In this document: piece after piece, positions 9,560 through 20,229 of the stretch
Position numbering within the stretch: position 1 is the stretch's first letter
How the letters are laid out: each line of letters starts with the position of its first letter
Assembly: GCA_003141525.1 (NCBI GenBank)
Contig: PLML01000159.1
Coordinates: forward strand, 1 to 43,110
Origin: Bacteroidales bacterium
GTDB lineage: Bacteria; Bacteroidota; Bacteroidia; Bacteroidales; VadinHA17
Direction: 5' to 3'
Length of the DNA: 43,110 nucleotides
The notes under the pieces: generated by a model
Seen by the model: the letters and a program-made list of their open reading frames with translations, nothing else
What the model was told of the DNA's origin: nothing
Database searches by the model: none
Program-made: the position numbers and the translations under genes

Positions 9560-11881
9560 TTATTTATTCATTACCTTAGTTTTATTTTCTTCCTGAAGCC
9601 GTCTCTCATATAAAAGCGTATATTCAGAACTATATTCTGGCTTACCTACCATTTCAACAACCAGTTTGAACCGATCCATATTCCATTCAGGTAACCTGAT
9701 AGGGATTGTGGTCGGGCCGGCAAGATTTGCATTGACAGGCAGGGCTGAATATTCCCATCTCAGCAATTCAGTAGAATCGTTTCCGGCTATAAGTTTTACT
9801 ATAACCTTTCCACTTGGGGCCTGATAATATAAATCGTTCAGTAACCATATCCTGACAGAAAATTCTTCTCCTTCGTTCCATTTAAATTTTTTAATAGCAG
9901 CGCTTGCACAAAATGGACGGCAAGCGTCACGAACAGCATAAAACCCGGGTTTAGGTGAAGCAGGGTAATTGATAACGCTATTGTTCGCAGCAGTATACCA
10001 GGGCTCATCGAAGCACCAATTCAAAGCCATTGCGCAGTGAGGTTTTTGTCTGCGGGCCTCTTCATAAATGGCTTTTAAACCTTCGCTCTGTACCCACTGT
10101 CCTTCATCCACTAATTCATCAAGGGTTTTTGCCGAGCCGAAATAATCGGTCAACATATCCACCATAAGCCAGGTATTACCTATCCATGCTTTGAAAGCAT
10201 GATGGCTTTCCCATGAGGTGCCCAGTTTAGGTGGCCAAAGTTCATCCGCTGGAATAATTTTTTTCAAAACATTAATCGAAGAAGGGGAAGAAACTCCAAA
10301 TTCAGTATAAGCTGTGTAATGAGATCCCTCCATCCGCTGGAAAACTTCTTCCTGATCGTAAGTATCCCGAAATACATAATCTCCATGAGCCATCCCTGAT
10401 AAGGGTGATGTTGGAATAAAAGGTGTGGAAGGGTCGAGCTGTAAGGTAAGACTGTTCAACAAACGCAAAGGCAATGACTGGTCATCCATACCTGACCAGT
10501 TATTGAACAACTCATTTCCACCGCACCATAAAGCCAGAGAAGGATGTTTTTTTAACCGTAACAAGATAGATCTTGCTTCCTGTCCAAGTATTTTCAGGTA
10601 GAGCGGATCATCAGGATATTTATTGCAAGCCAGCGGGAATTCCTGCCAGATGAGAATCCCTTTTTCATCGCATAATTCGTAAAAGGACTCCTTATTGACA
10701 ATTCCTCCACCCCAAACCCTGAGAATATTAAAATTGGCTTCCACGGCAAGGTCAAGGAGCTCGTTATAACGATCTCTGGTTATTGTACCCGGAAAAATTT
10801 CAGGGGGTACCCAATTGCTGCCTTTTGCAAAAATTCTCCGGCCATTGATCTCGAACTGGGCAGGGGGATTGCTTCGCGATCTCGGATAGCCCTGAGGCTC
10901 ATCCCAGGATCCGCTGTTCATAACTAATTTTACCCTCCTGAATCCTACCTTCTGGATAACGGTCTGCATTGTATTTCCTGAATTATCTTTCAGTTCAAAA
11001 ACAGAAGAATACAGGTACGGGGTACCTTGATCGTTAGGCCACCATAAATTTGGCTTGACAAGTTCAGAATTAAATTCAACCTCAGGGGAAATTATTTTGC
11101 CTGAAGAGTTTAGTATTTCCTTGTTATCTTCATCAAGGAGCTTCCATGTATATTGATTCCCATCAAGATTTGCACCCTTAGCGTCAATAGTTAATCTGGC
11201 GCTGTCTAATTTTTGGTTTAGCTCATAATTTACCCAAACGCCCTCTATATTTGATGATTGCTCTATTTTGAGAAAAGTTTCGTCCCATATTCCCAGCGGT
11301 ACCAAACGAGGATGAAAGTCCCACCCATAACTTACGGCCGGTTTTACGACATCCGCTGCCTGTCCTCTGTTGGCGGGGAAAGGATATTTCTTGGGAACTG
11401 GGTAAACCACAATTCTGATCTCATTTGTCTTTTTTAGCTTACCTGTTAGATCTAGTTTAACCCAGGTAAACATCCCTTCCTGATAAAAAAGTTTCTCGTT
11501 GTTCAGGTAAATTTCAAATTGATAATCAATTCCTTTCGAAATGAAATAAAGGCTTTCGCCGGGTTTTATATCCGGTTTTTTAAAGGTAGTGTGGTAGGTG
11601 TAATACTGGTCTTCCATCCACAGGTAATCTTTCCAATTTTCACCATAGTAATACTGTCCGTATTTTTCGGCTTTTGCAATGTCTAACTGCACAGCACCTG
11701 GTACTGTAGCCGGTATAAATTTCCGTGGAGAAGTATTCTTATTTTTGGAGTAGCCTAACTCCCATTTCAACGAAATTGTATCCTGTGCACTTAAAATTGA
11801 CGGAATTGTGCTCAAAATCAATAATAAAAATACTCTTTCCATTTTTATATTTATGAATACTATTAACCTGTTTTGCTGCAA
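9560..11881 (-). CDS. GH2 family beta-mannosidase-like, secreted
   Basis: 773-aa ORF; NILRVWGGGIVNKESFYELCDEKGILIWQEFPLACNKYP, HPSLALWCGGNELFNNW, YTEFGVSS. The true start is probably the Met at 11842 (MERVFLLLILSTIPS signal peptide). Confidence 0.9.
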   Translation of the reverse strand: MQQNRLIVFINIKMERVFLLLILSTIPSILSAQDTISLKWELGYSKNKNTSPRKFIPATVPGAVQLDIAKAEKYGQYYYGENWKDYLWMEDQYYTYHTTFKKPDIKPGESLYFISKGIDYQFEIYLNNEKLFYQEGMFTWVKLDLTGKLKKTNEIRIVVYPVPKKYPFPANRGQAADVVKPAVSYGWDFHPRLVPLGIWDETFLKIEQSSNIEGVWVNYELNQKLDSARLTIDAKGANLDGNQYTWKLLDEDNKEILNSSGKIISPEVEFNSELVKPNLWWPNDQGTPYLYSSVFELKDNSGNTMQTVIQKVGFRRVKLVMNSGSWDEPQGYPRSRSNPPAQFEINGRRIFAKGSNWVPPEIFPGTITRDRYNELLDLAVEANFNILRVWGGGIVNKESFYELCDEKGILIWQEFPLACNKYPDDPLYLKILGQEARSILLRLKKHPSLALWCGGNELFNNWSGMDDQSLPLRLLNSLTLQLDPSTPFIPTSPLSGMAHGDYVFRDTYDQEEVFQRMEGSHYTAYTEFGVSSPSSINVLKKIIPADELWPPKLGTSWESHHAFKAWIGNTWLMVDMLTDYFGSAKTLDELVDEGQWVQSEGLKAIYEEARRQKPHCAMALNWCFDEPWYTAANNSVINYPASPKPGFYAVRDACRPFCASAAIKKFKWNEGEEFSVRIWLLNDLYYQAPSGKVIVKLIAGNDSTELLRWEYSALPVNANLAGPTTIPIRLPEWNMDRFKLVVEMVGKPEYSSEYTLLYERRLQEENKTKVMNK

Positions 11882-14218
11882 TCAATATGTTTTATTTTTT
11901 ACACCCCATTTCTTGTTTGGCTCCGGGCCCAGTTCAATAATAAGTTCTCCACCTTTAACGATGTCACTATGATATAAAATTGGCATAGTTAAAGCAGTTC
12001 CGTTAAGTTTTGCCGTTTGGATATAGATGTTTTTTTCAGAGTTATTAACCGTTTTTATAGTAAAGTATTTTCCCGGATAATATTTGGGATCAAGATGAAT
12101 AACGATTTTGTCAAATAGTGGACTGCTTATGTCGTAATAAGGTTTTACAGAGCATCCCCCATCCATTTCAAACAACCCCATGGCCATCATAACAAAATAA
12201 GAACTTAACTGGCCTTCATCTTCTTCGCCTATCCAACCCGTGTAAGGAGAAGTATTGTAAAGGCTATCCATGACCCAGCGCGTGTATTTTTGTGTCAACC
12301 AGGGCTTTTCGGAATAATTAAAAAGGAAAGGCGCTTGCAGATTAGGTTCGTTAGTCAAATCAACATATCCTTTCTCAAAACCCTCTTCTAACCTATCATT
12401 AAATTTATCCTTTCCTCCCAATAAGTTTATTAATCCCGGAACATCTTGGGGAACAAAGAAAGTATATATCCAGGCATTTCCTTCCATATATCCCGCACCT
12501 CCCCATCCTTGGGAACCAAAAGCAAAGGGTTTGAAAGGTTCAACCCAACTGCCGTCTTTATGTTTTCGCCTAATATATCCTGTTACAGGATCAAAAACAT
12601 TACGATAATTTTGCGATCGTTTATTAAAGTACATATAATCAGCTTTTTTATTCAACGCCAACGCGAACTGTCCTAAAGTCCAATCATCATAAGCATATTC
12701 CATAGTACTGGAAACAGGACCTGATTCATCAGGAATATATCCATATTCCATATATGCTTTCATATGTCGGTTTCCAGCATATCCTCCGCAGGGATATTCT
12801 ATGCCAGGAGTGGTCAGATCATGTTTAATTGCCTTGAATGCTTTTTCAACGTCAAAAGTCCTGATACCTTTCTGGTAACAACTAATAATGAGTGAATTAT
12901 GATGTTGAGCATCCATTATTGGCGCATATTTTAAACCTGTAGGGGCTTCTGGTATCCAGCCGCCTTTATCGGATAATTCTAGGAATGCATTTACCCACGA
13001 ACTAGCATACTTAGGTGTAACTAAAGTCCATAATGGAGCCAAGTCCCATTGACCTCCCCAGAAACCATCCGCGCTATAAACAGCATCTGCATTTTCAGGC
13101 AGTTTCTGAACTTTTCCGCACATATCAATATACTGGCCATTAACATCACTAAATATACTTTTAGCCGTGTAAGAACGATACAAATAAGTATAAAATTTCT
13201 CTTTATTGTTTTCATTGTTATCAGTAATTTCAATATTGCCCAGCAAGTCGTTCCATGTTTTTCGCTCATTAGCAACTACTGCTTTAAAATCCCATCCGAA
13301 AGGCTCCATTTCGGATTTAAGATTTTGATGCGCGTTTTCTAAACTAACGAAAGAGATACCTGTTCTTACAATTACCTTCTCATTTTTTGAAGTTTTAAAA
13401 TTCATTATAATACCACAGCTACCTTTTTCTTTAAACTCATTAACATTGGTTTGCAACTTGCGTGGCCTTCTCCAGTCTATTCCATAGAGTGAACCAGTTT
13501 CTTTATTATCAGTAGTCCATCCGTCAATGGTTTCAAGAGGTTTATTAAGCTGTATCACATAATATACTGTAAAATCATTGATATAAGAATTTGATTGTTT
13601 GATATATCCTTCTATTTCCGTGTCGCTTATTTTCTTTGCATACGCTTCTTTAATCTCACAATGTTCTTCCGGGAAAAATCCATAGTTAAAAATAATGTGG
13701 GCATCCTGCGATTCAGGGTATGTAAATTGAAGCATTCCGCAACGGTTGGTTGTAGTTAATTCAGCTATAATATTATAATCCAATAATTTAACTGAATAAT
13801 AGCCGGGGGATGACTTTTCAGTATCTTTATTGAAGCGCGAACGGAAACCTGCAGTCCACATACCTCCAAATGGGCCATCAGGCTCTCCGGGATTAACTTT
13901 CAAATAATCCGGGTAATAATCAAGTTTCCCTGTAACAGGCATTAAACTTACTCCGCTAAGGCTCATAGCATGTAAATGGCTAAAGCCTGAAATACTACTA
14001 ACAGTATATTCATAACCTCCGTTCCAAACAGTATTTTGATTATCAGGACTGAGCTTAACCATACCAAAAGGCATTGTAGGGCCGGGAAATAACATCCAAC
14101 GCGAATTAGAAGTTCCTGCGAATACATTTACGTAATCAACCGGTTGTTTCGGATTTTGGCTATATACTGCAGTCTGCAAAGCCAACCCAAGACTAATTAT
14201 TAAAATGTTTTTATTCAT
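11882..14218 (-). CDS. GH92 family alpha-mannosidase-like, secreted
   Basis: 778-aa ORF; VDYVNVFAGTSNSRWMLFPGPTMPFGMVKLSPDNQ, GFSHLHAMSLSG, GNAWIYTFFVPQDVPGLINLLGG, GEEDEGQLSSYFVMMAMGLFEMDGG. Confidence 0.95.
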   Translation of the reverse strand: MNKNILIISLGLALQTAVYSQNPKQPVDYVNVFAGTSNSRWMLFPGPTMPFGMVKLSPDNQNTVWNGGYEYTVSSISGFSHLHAMSLSGVSLMPVTGKLDYYPDYLKVNPGEPDGPFGGMWTAGFRSRFNKDTEKSSPGYYSVKLLDYNIIAELTTTNRCGMLQFTYPESQDAHIIFNYGFFPEEHCEIKEAYAKKISDTEIEGYIKQSNSYINDFTVYYVIQLNKPLETIDGWTTDNKETGSLYGIDWRRPRKLQTNVNEFKEKGSCGIIMNFKTSKNEKVIVRTGISFVSLENAHQNLKSEMEPFGWDFKAVVANERKTWNDLLGNIEITDNNENNKEKFYTYLYRSYTAKSIFSDVNGQYIDMCGKVQKLPENADAVYSADGFWGGQWDLAPLWTLVTPKYASSWVNAFLELSDKGGWIPEAPTGLKYAPIMDAQHHNSLIISCYQKGIRTFDVEKAFKAIKHDLTTPGIEYPCGGYAGNRHMKAYMEYGYIPDESGPVSSTMEYAYDDWTLGQFALALNKKADYMYFNKRSQNYRNVFDPVTGYIRRKHKDGSWVEPFKPFAFGSQGWGGAGYMEGNAWIYTFFVPQDVPGLINLLGGKDKFNDRLEEGFEKGYVDLTNEPNLQAPFLFNYSEKPWLTQKYTRWVMDSLYNTSPYTGWIGEEDEGQLSSYFVMMAMGLFEMDGGCSVKPYYDISSPLFDKIVIHLDPKYYPGKYFTIKTVNNSEKNIYIQTAKLNGTALTMPILYHSDIVKGGELIIELGPEPNKKWGVKNKTY

Positions 14219-14501
14219 AATTTTTTATCATCACCTTGCCTGTTAATTGTTCATGTGACTTTTTCTCCAGTATTTTCTTTACTTTCCTGCTGATATCGAT
14301 AATTTTTTATCTATTGATGCCTGTAACCCATAGGTTATGTCTTTTACTATACTTTTCTAAAACTTTTTAAATGGTCCCTGAAAATTTATTCAGTTGTATC
14401 TTAAACTGGTTCAATAATATAGCGTTTGTGTCCATGTGTTCAGCCGTTTTTGTCAACTGCCAGTTTGTATTTTGGACACTACTTTTTTGAGACACATCAT
14501 C

Positions 14502-16790
14502 TTAATTCGATATTTGAAAGTCGTTGGCTGATTCCTGAATAATAGGCGCTATCATTTCTAATGTCTCCTTTACAGTTTCTATTACTGAATTATTTGTGTT
14601 TTCTGATCTAATATTGGCAGTGTTTATCCAGTTTTTCTCCCAATTATAAAAATCAACTGGGTTGGGTTGTTTGCCCTGAAGATCATTTTCAAGATAGGTA
14701 ATAAACATTTGCCAACGGGGAAGGTAAAATCCATCCATCATTCCGGTCCACTCGCGGTACGAGTAATCATGTGTCAAGCTTTCTTTGGATTCGTCTCCCC
14801 ACAAGGTAATCAAGTCGAGCGCGTTCCTGACAAAAAGCTTTTGTTCTTCCGGTGTAGAAGCCTGTTTCCGCGCATCATCAACCCACGATGCCAGCGAAAA
14901 TTCACTGCGGCAAGCCATTAACCGGTTTTGTAAATTCATCAATTTAATGAATTGATCACTGATTTGTATGAATGATTTTAAGTCTCTTTGATGATAAGCC
15001 TTAACCATAGTATTGTAAGTTATTAGACCAGCATGAGACACTGATAGATGAGTGAAGTCAACTAAATCGTAAAGATAAGTGTCAATATTTTTAAAATCAT
15101 TGGCACATTTAAATAGCAACTGGCAACCTTTCAGTAAATCTGAAGCCTTATAAAACATTTTTGTGGTTCCCCAAGTCACGACCCTATCTACAGTTAATGA
15201 TGGCCTGGCACAAAAGACAGGCTGAGAACAACCATCAGATTTATAAATGGTGTTTATAAAAACCTGCCAGGCTTCAGAAGCTGTTTCATTTGGTTTGCCA
15301 TATCGTATAGCCGGATAATTTGTGATCCACTTTTTCAGGTCCGGAGGTTGTTGGTGCCAGGCAAGTTCAAAAAAATAGTCGAATGTAAGCGGATCAAGGC
15401 GATTGCCTTCGGGCATAAGGCCAATACCTTTCAGGTTGTTCTTGTATGGCCCATTTAACTTATTATAAAGATCGACAGTAACTCCTTCAATATTACCATA
15501 AGGTACTGTATTGGCACCATAATTATTTACATCACAATAAATGGAATTAAAATCGCTTAGCTCTTTGGTTTTTGCCCATACGGAATTGTTTCCAAGGTTT
15601 AGAATTAGGGTTTGGTTTTTGTTTACACCAGCGAGTAACCTTTCACTTGGATTCTCTTGCCAAGCCATCAATACCCAGGTGGAACCCGGGCAAGCTTTTT
15701 GCATGGCGGTTTGTATTTTTGCTGCACTTTTAGTTACATCAATACCATTTGTGCTACCCCCTTCATGAAACGGATCTCCACCATAAAAATCAGCTCTACC
15801 GAAAAGTTTTTTATATTCATCATAATAGACTCCTGCCATATTATCGAAAAGTAGGTCAAGCGGATTCAGAATGTCAGGTCGTCTGAAACTATGCCAATCG
15901 CCTGTACTGTAGATTACTGCATTTGGATATTTTTGTTTTAACTTGTTCGGCACGATACCATAAAAACCCTGAAACAATGGTTGAATGCCAAGTTCGTTCA
16001 TACGGGCCAATATTTTCTTTTGAAGTTCAACTCTTTTGTCGATGTACTTTTGGGTTACGGGTCCATCATATCCTTCCAGGTTACCCATAAGCCACCAGGC
16101 CTGAAAAGCGGGACCAGGTATAAAGTCGAATATCTCACTTTCACTGAAATTAAAACGTCGAAGGGTATTTTGCCAGACAGCTTCGGTACCTACCGTCGAT
16201 AAAGCGAGATTAACGCCATTGAGAGCCATCCAGTCGAGTTCTTTTTGCCATTGTTCCCAACTCCAAAAGGCCATGGTATAATTAAATGTACAATAATTAA
16301 AATAATAACGGTATTGAAAAGGAGAAACCCTGTGTATTTTTTCTTTCACTTCAGGCAAGGATAAAGGTAAACTGGCAGGTTTCCCAGCCTGAGATATATC
16401 TACAAAACAATAATATTTTAGATACCAGTTGAATGCATAAGAACAGGCAGTTATTGAAGATCCTCTTAAAACAATCTTGTTATTTTCCGATTCTATTTCA
16501 AAAACATCTTTATCATTTTCCTTGGCAATGGAGTCAATTATAAATTTATCGGTCCATGCAGGAACGGTACGTTTAATAAGGCCCTTCATTCCTGGGTAGA
16601 TATTTTTTAAGATGAAAGTATTATCAGAAAATGATCTATTCATCTGGCTATATGAGGCCATACTATCTCCAATGGCATCATTTTTTTTTACATTGAAGAA
16701 TGGATAATTTTGGACACACTTACCTATTTCTCCATTGAAAATAAGCAATATGGCTAATGAATATTTTATAAAATAAGTAGCTTTCATCAT
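14502..16790 (-). CDS. GH89 family alpha-N-acetylglucosaminidase (NAGLU-like), secreted
   Basis: 762-aa ORF; YYFNYCTFNYTMAFWSWEQWQKELDWMALNGVNLALSTVGTEAVW, FQAWWLMGNLEGYDGPV, STGDWHSFRRPDI. Confidence 0.94.
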   Translation of the reverse strand: MMKATYFIKYSLAILLIFNGEIGKCVQNYPFFNVKKNDAIGDSMASYSQMNRSFSDNTFILKNIYPGMKGLIKRTVPAWTDKFIIDSIAKENDKDVFEIESENNKIVLRGSSITACSYAFNWYLKYYCFVDISQAGKPASLPLSLPEVKEKIHRVSPFQYRYYFNYCTFNYTMAFWSWEQWQKELDWMALNGVNLALSTVGTEAVWQNTLRRFNFSESEIFDFIPGPAFQAWWLMGNLEGYDGPVTQKYIDKRVELQKKILARMNELGIQPLFQGFYGIVPNKLKQKYPNAVIYSTGDWHSFRRPDILNPLDLLFDNMAGVYYDEYKKLFGRADFYGGDPFHEGGSTNGIDVTKSAAKIQTAMQKACPGSTWVLMAWQENPSERLLAGVNKNQTLILNLGNNSVWAKTKELSDFNSIYCDVNNYGANTVPYGNIEGVTVDLYNKLNGPYKNNLKGIGLMPEGNRLDPLTFDYFFELAWHQQPPDLKKWITNYPAIRYGKPNETASEAWQVFINTIYKSDGCSQPVFCARPSLTVDRVVTWGTTKMFYKASDLLKGCQLLFKCANDFKNIDTYLYDLVDFTHLSVSHAGLITYNTMVKAYHQRDLKSFIQISDQFIKLMNLQNRLMACRSEFSLASWVDDARKQASTPEEQKLFVRNALDLITLWGDESKESLTHDYSYREWTGMMDGFYLPRWQMFITYLENDLQGKQPNPVDFYNWEKNWINTANIRSENTNNSVIETVKETLEMIAPIIQESANDFQISN

Positions 16791-16893
16791 TTTAGTTTTT
16801 TAAATAAATACAAGATACAATGACCAACGTTTTTTTAAAATTTTGTTACTCCCAATCAATACTATAGAATATTAATGAACGAAATTTAAACAG

Positions 16894-17058
16894 TCACTCA
16901 ATTTTTTGATGCCGGACCGGGCCGATTACATTGTAAATGCCGCGGTTTAGTCTGACAACTCCTCCTCCTCGTGTCCGAAGTGCATCAAGGGCAATTTGTA
17001 TGGTTCCCGACTTAAAACCAGGAACATCAGCAGACGGGCCCCAACAGTAATAAGCTGG
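16894..17058 (-). pseudogene. Fragment of a right-handed beta-helix/pectate-lyase-like protein
   Basis: Minus-strand translation PAYYCWGPSADVPGFKSGTIQIALDALRTRGGGVVRLNRGIYNVIGPVRHQKIE*; the IQxAxDxxxxxGGGxVxLxxGxYxxxGP pattern is typical of beta-helix N-termini. No intact start. Confidence 0.4.
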
Positions 17059-17279
17059 TCATTACTCCTTATGTCAACCAGTCCAATGTTCTGGGCAAAA
17101 CAATGAATCTGCCATCAGGCAAAAAAAGTACGCTAAGTATCCCTTTTGAATTAAGGACATCTCTAAAAACTGATTTTATTATTCTCATCGCGACTAAAAT
17201 AACTCATGTCAGATTGTGTTTTTAATTTATGTGTCATGAAATTTTAATTTAACATTTAAAAAAACAATGTAAAACAATA

Positions 17280-17343
17280 AAAGTGATGTAAATTATTTAT
17301 CATCAGGGTGTTAAATAAATATTAACAAAAAAAACATCACTTT
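17280..17343. repeat. Inverted repeat AAAGTGATGT ... ACATCACTTT (10-bp arms, 44-nt spacer)
   Basis: Perfect arms at 17280-17289 and 17334-17343 in an AT-rich intergenic region. Confidence 0.5.
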
Positions 17344-17545
17344 CATGATGAAAAATACAAATAATAAATTACACAACCAATTAAAGATAATTAATGTCTA
17401 ATTTAAAGCAATAACATTACAAAATATTCATGGCTCAATACCGTAATTAATTAAATATATCGCTCCGGCTTTTCGAAGGAGATTCAATACTTAAAATTTT
17501 AATATGATCATAGATATTTTTAATCCTGGACAGCACTGATTTTAC

Positions 17546-19750
17546 CTACATAAAAATGATAAAACCTGCCGTTTGATTGAGTTCCTTTTCATCGATTCGG
17601 ATAGTCAGTATCCCGTTTTTCCAGTCCCATTTCCTTGTAAGAACCAACTCCTGGTTGTTCACTTTTTCAATCTTTTCAGGTGCTGATGGTAGTTTGATAC
17701 TGATGAAACCTGCATCAAATGGAATTAAAGCCAACTGCCTGGCTTCAAAAATTCCATTACTGGTCTGAGAAACAACTGCCCATCTTCCCTCCCATTCAAA
17801 TGCATCAAGTTCTTTCAGAGTGTTATCCTTTTTCCCTTTTAATACAATGGCAGTTATTTGATCTTTGCCATCAATATTTTCGGTACGCCCCCAACAATTT
17901 AACCTGGGAGGTGATTGCATATTCCCAAGTTGGCTGTTGAGCCAAACAGGTTGCCATTCAATACTTTTCCGATACCATTTATTCACAGCATACCTTCTGT
18001 TTATGAATTTTTCAGGAACTTCAGAACCATCATCCATATGGGTCCCAAGCACAGCTCCCGGAGAACCTAATATGAATGTATTCAGGATAACTTCGTCGTC
18101 GGCATTCCAGTCATAAGAAGATGAACCACTTATTGCAACCTGTTTGTCAGACAACAATGAGGCCCATATACTCCACTGGTCGTGACCGTCTTTTACATCA
18201 TACCACAAATCGCCCTGATCATCCAGTGAAACCATATCGAACAGTGTCAGATACAGCGGGTTTATGCCGTAATACATAATGGTTACATCGGGATCGACAC
18301 TTTTTGCCGCATCTGAAATAAGTTTCATCAATTCGAAAGAATATTTTTCGCCCCTAAATTCAGGATTTCGAGGAACACCCAGGTTCGGGTTAGGCATGCC
18401 GTATCCAAAATCAAGTTTGATCAATTTGGGCTTCATCATCTTCATGGTCCGGATTGTTCGTTCGACCAGAAAGTCTCTGGAGCGCTGTGAACTAATGTCG
18501 ATACAGAAATTACCAGAGTTGAAAGGACTGAAAGTCCAGCTTCCAATACAGGGATTACCATTTTTATCGCAGATAAGATCAGCTCTTGTCAATCCACAGG
18601 TCATTGTATCAACAATCCACCCGACACATTCCCAAATACCATTTGACATTTTTTGCTGATGGAGGTATTTCATATCATCCTGAATATTGGGAAATTTCAC
18701 CGTATCAGGTGTCCCAACTCCTTGCGAAGCCTCCCATGGATCATCAATTACAAAGATTTCGGCCCCGGTTCTTTTGGCGAAATCTCCTATCGGTCGAATG
18801 GGATATTCTTGATGGCGCCAGTTACCCCATGTATTCCAGATTGCCTTTTGGTGAATGGAAGAAAGTGTTTCCTTTTTGGGAAAAGAATTGAAATACTGGT
18901 GGTAAGCCAACCATGCATTTTTTCCAAAAACAATGCGCAGGGGATTTTTCCAGATTCTATCATTAGTTCCCGCTCCCCACAAATCTTCGCGGTACAAAAA
19001 ATCGATGCAGCCAAGAAACGAGCGCATCTTCAAAGTCATTGGAGCATTGGGAATATTTCCTGCACCGATAATCATCCACCCATTATCGTCACCCATCGCC
19101 ACTGACAATATTGGCCGGGGGAAAGCAGCCCCGTAGGGGCTTCCCATGGATAGACCAAAACTGCCCAGAGCAACGTTGGCTTGCCCAAAATCCCAAAAGC
19201 GGAAGAAGCTTTGAACCGTTCCTTCCTTGGCACCCGGAATGCAAAAGCCAAAAGCTTCCCAATCGGATGAAAACGGCGGATTCGTGTCGTCCATCAAACT
19301 TTGCCTGCCTTTAGGACATGCCGATGTTCCAAAATACAAATCAATGATCTGTGGAATCTTATCGTTCCAGCTTATCCGAAAATCTGTTATCGAAATACCC
19401 CAGCTTTCTTTTCTTACCGACATGCTGCCTGTTCCATAATCGCCAAACTGAAGTTTTAATTTCGTCAGATTCCCTTCTGTCGTCTCGTTTAATACCACAG
19501 CCTTTATATACTTTTTTTGCATGTTTGAATTCTGAAGCCAGAAAGCAGGCAACAAACTTCCCTTCCAGATGGTCTTGGGTGGATTTATCTGAGACATCTG
19601 TGCTTTATCAGTTGCTAAATTCCATTCAAACTGATAATTTCCGTCCGTATATTTCCACGTTTTTACCAACTCATCATTTCCACTGAATGCTGAATTCATT
19701 GTAGCGAAAAAGAAAATGCAAAATGTCAGGGCTTTCATAATTTTTTTCAT
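17546..19750 (-). CDS. Clan GH-D alpha-galactosidase-like (GH27/GH36-related) secreted protein
   Basis: 734-aa ORF with signal peptide; FVIDDPWEASQGVG, KPKLIKLDFGYGMPNP (candidate nucleophile Asp), VSLDDQGDLWYD, WASLLSDKQVAISGSSSYDW. Confidence 0.75.
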   Translation of the reverse strand: MKKIMKALTFCIFFFATMNSAFSGNDELVKTWKYTDGNYQFEWNLATDKAQMSQINPPKTIWKGSLLPAFWLQNSNMQKKYIKAVVLNETTEGNLTKLKLQFGDYGTGSMSVRKESWGISITDFRISWNDKIPQIIDLYFGTSACPKGRQSLMDDTNPPFSSDWEAFGFCIPGAKEGTVQSFFRFWDFGQANVALGSFGLSMGSPYGAAFPRPILSVAMGDDNGWMIIGAGNIPNAPMTLKMRSFLGCIDFLYREDLWGAGTNDRIWKNPLRIVFGKNAWLAYHQYFNSFPKKETLSSIHQKAIWNTWGNWRHQEYPIRPIGDFAKRTGAEIFVIDDPWEASQGVGTPDTVKFPNIQDDMKYLHQQKMSNGIWECVGWIVDTMTCGLTRADLICDKNGNPCIGSWTFSPFNSGNFCIDISSQRSRDFLVERTIRTMKMMKPKLIKLDFGYGMPNPNLGVPRNPEFRGEKYSFELMKLISDAAKSVDPDVTIMYYGINPLYLTLFDMVSLDDQGDLWYDVKDGHDQWSIWASLLSDKQVAISGSSSYDWNADDEVILNTFILGSPGAVLGTHMDDGSEVPEKFINRRYAVNKWYRKSIEWQPVWLNSQLGNMQSPPRLNCWGRTENIDGKDQITAIVLKGKKDNTLKELDAFEWEGRWAVVSQTSNGIFEARQLALIPFDAGFISIKLPSAPEKIEKVNNQELVLTRKWDWKNGILTIRIDEKELNQTAGFIIFM

Positions 19751-19940
19751 AGGGGGTCCAGAAATTCATTTTTAAACTATTGATTCAAGAAAAATAGCAG
19801 AACCAGTTAACCGATTTTTTTTAAAATCGAAGTCAATTTACTATATTTTTTTAATTAACGAATCTGAAAATTTACTTTTTTAGCAATTTTTATTTTGCTA
19901 TCTATCAGTTATTTAAATTTATAAGATATTCAAGTTAACA

Positions 19941-20088
19941 ACTTGCTCGTAGCGGAACAATTTGATTTTTTGTGATTGCTTGCTTTTTCTTCTTTTGTAA
20001 ATGGTTTGTTGCGATATCCTTTTTCATGTATTTGATTCTTTATTTTATATTTGCTAATTACTTTTTTTTGATCTTCTTTCGTCCAATG
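19941..20088 (-). pseudogene. Remnant of an IS5-family-like transposase
   Basis: Minus-strand translation YGHWTKEDQKKVISKYKIKNQIHEKGYRNKPFTKEEKASNHKKSN; the EKGYRNKPLTxEQKxxNxxKSKxR motif is typical of IS5-type transposase C-terminal regions. Confidence 0.55.
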
Positions 20089-20229
20089 CCCATAACGGAG
20101 GCGGTATGAAACGCTGAGAATTTCAGAGTTTTGAACCTATCATCCGTTAAGAATCATGCCAGCGAGTGATTAACTTGGCAAACCACTTAAACCACAATAT
20201 TTTATAACGCGTGTTGTAACCAGTTTATA

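Noticed and set aside
14219-14501. Short inverted motifs (GTGTCC...GGACAC) in the GH92-GH89 gap suggestive of an IS end
   Set aside because: Arms only 6 bp and no transposase trace nearby.
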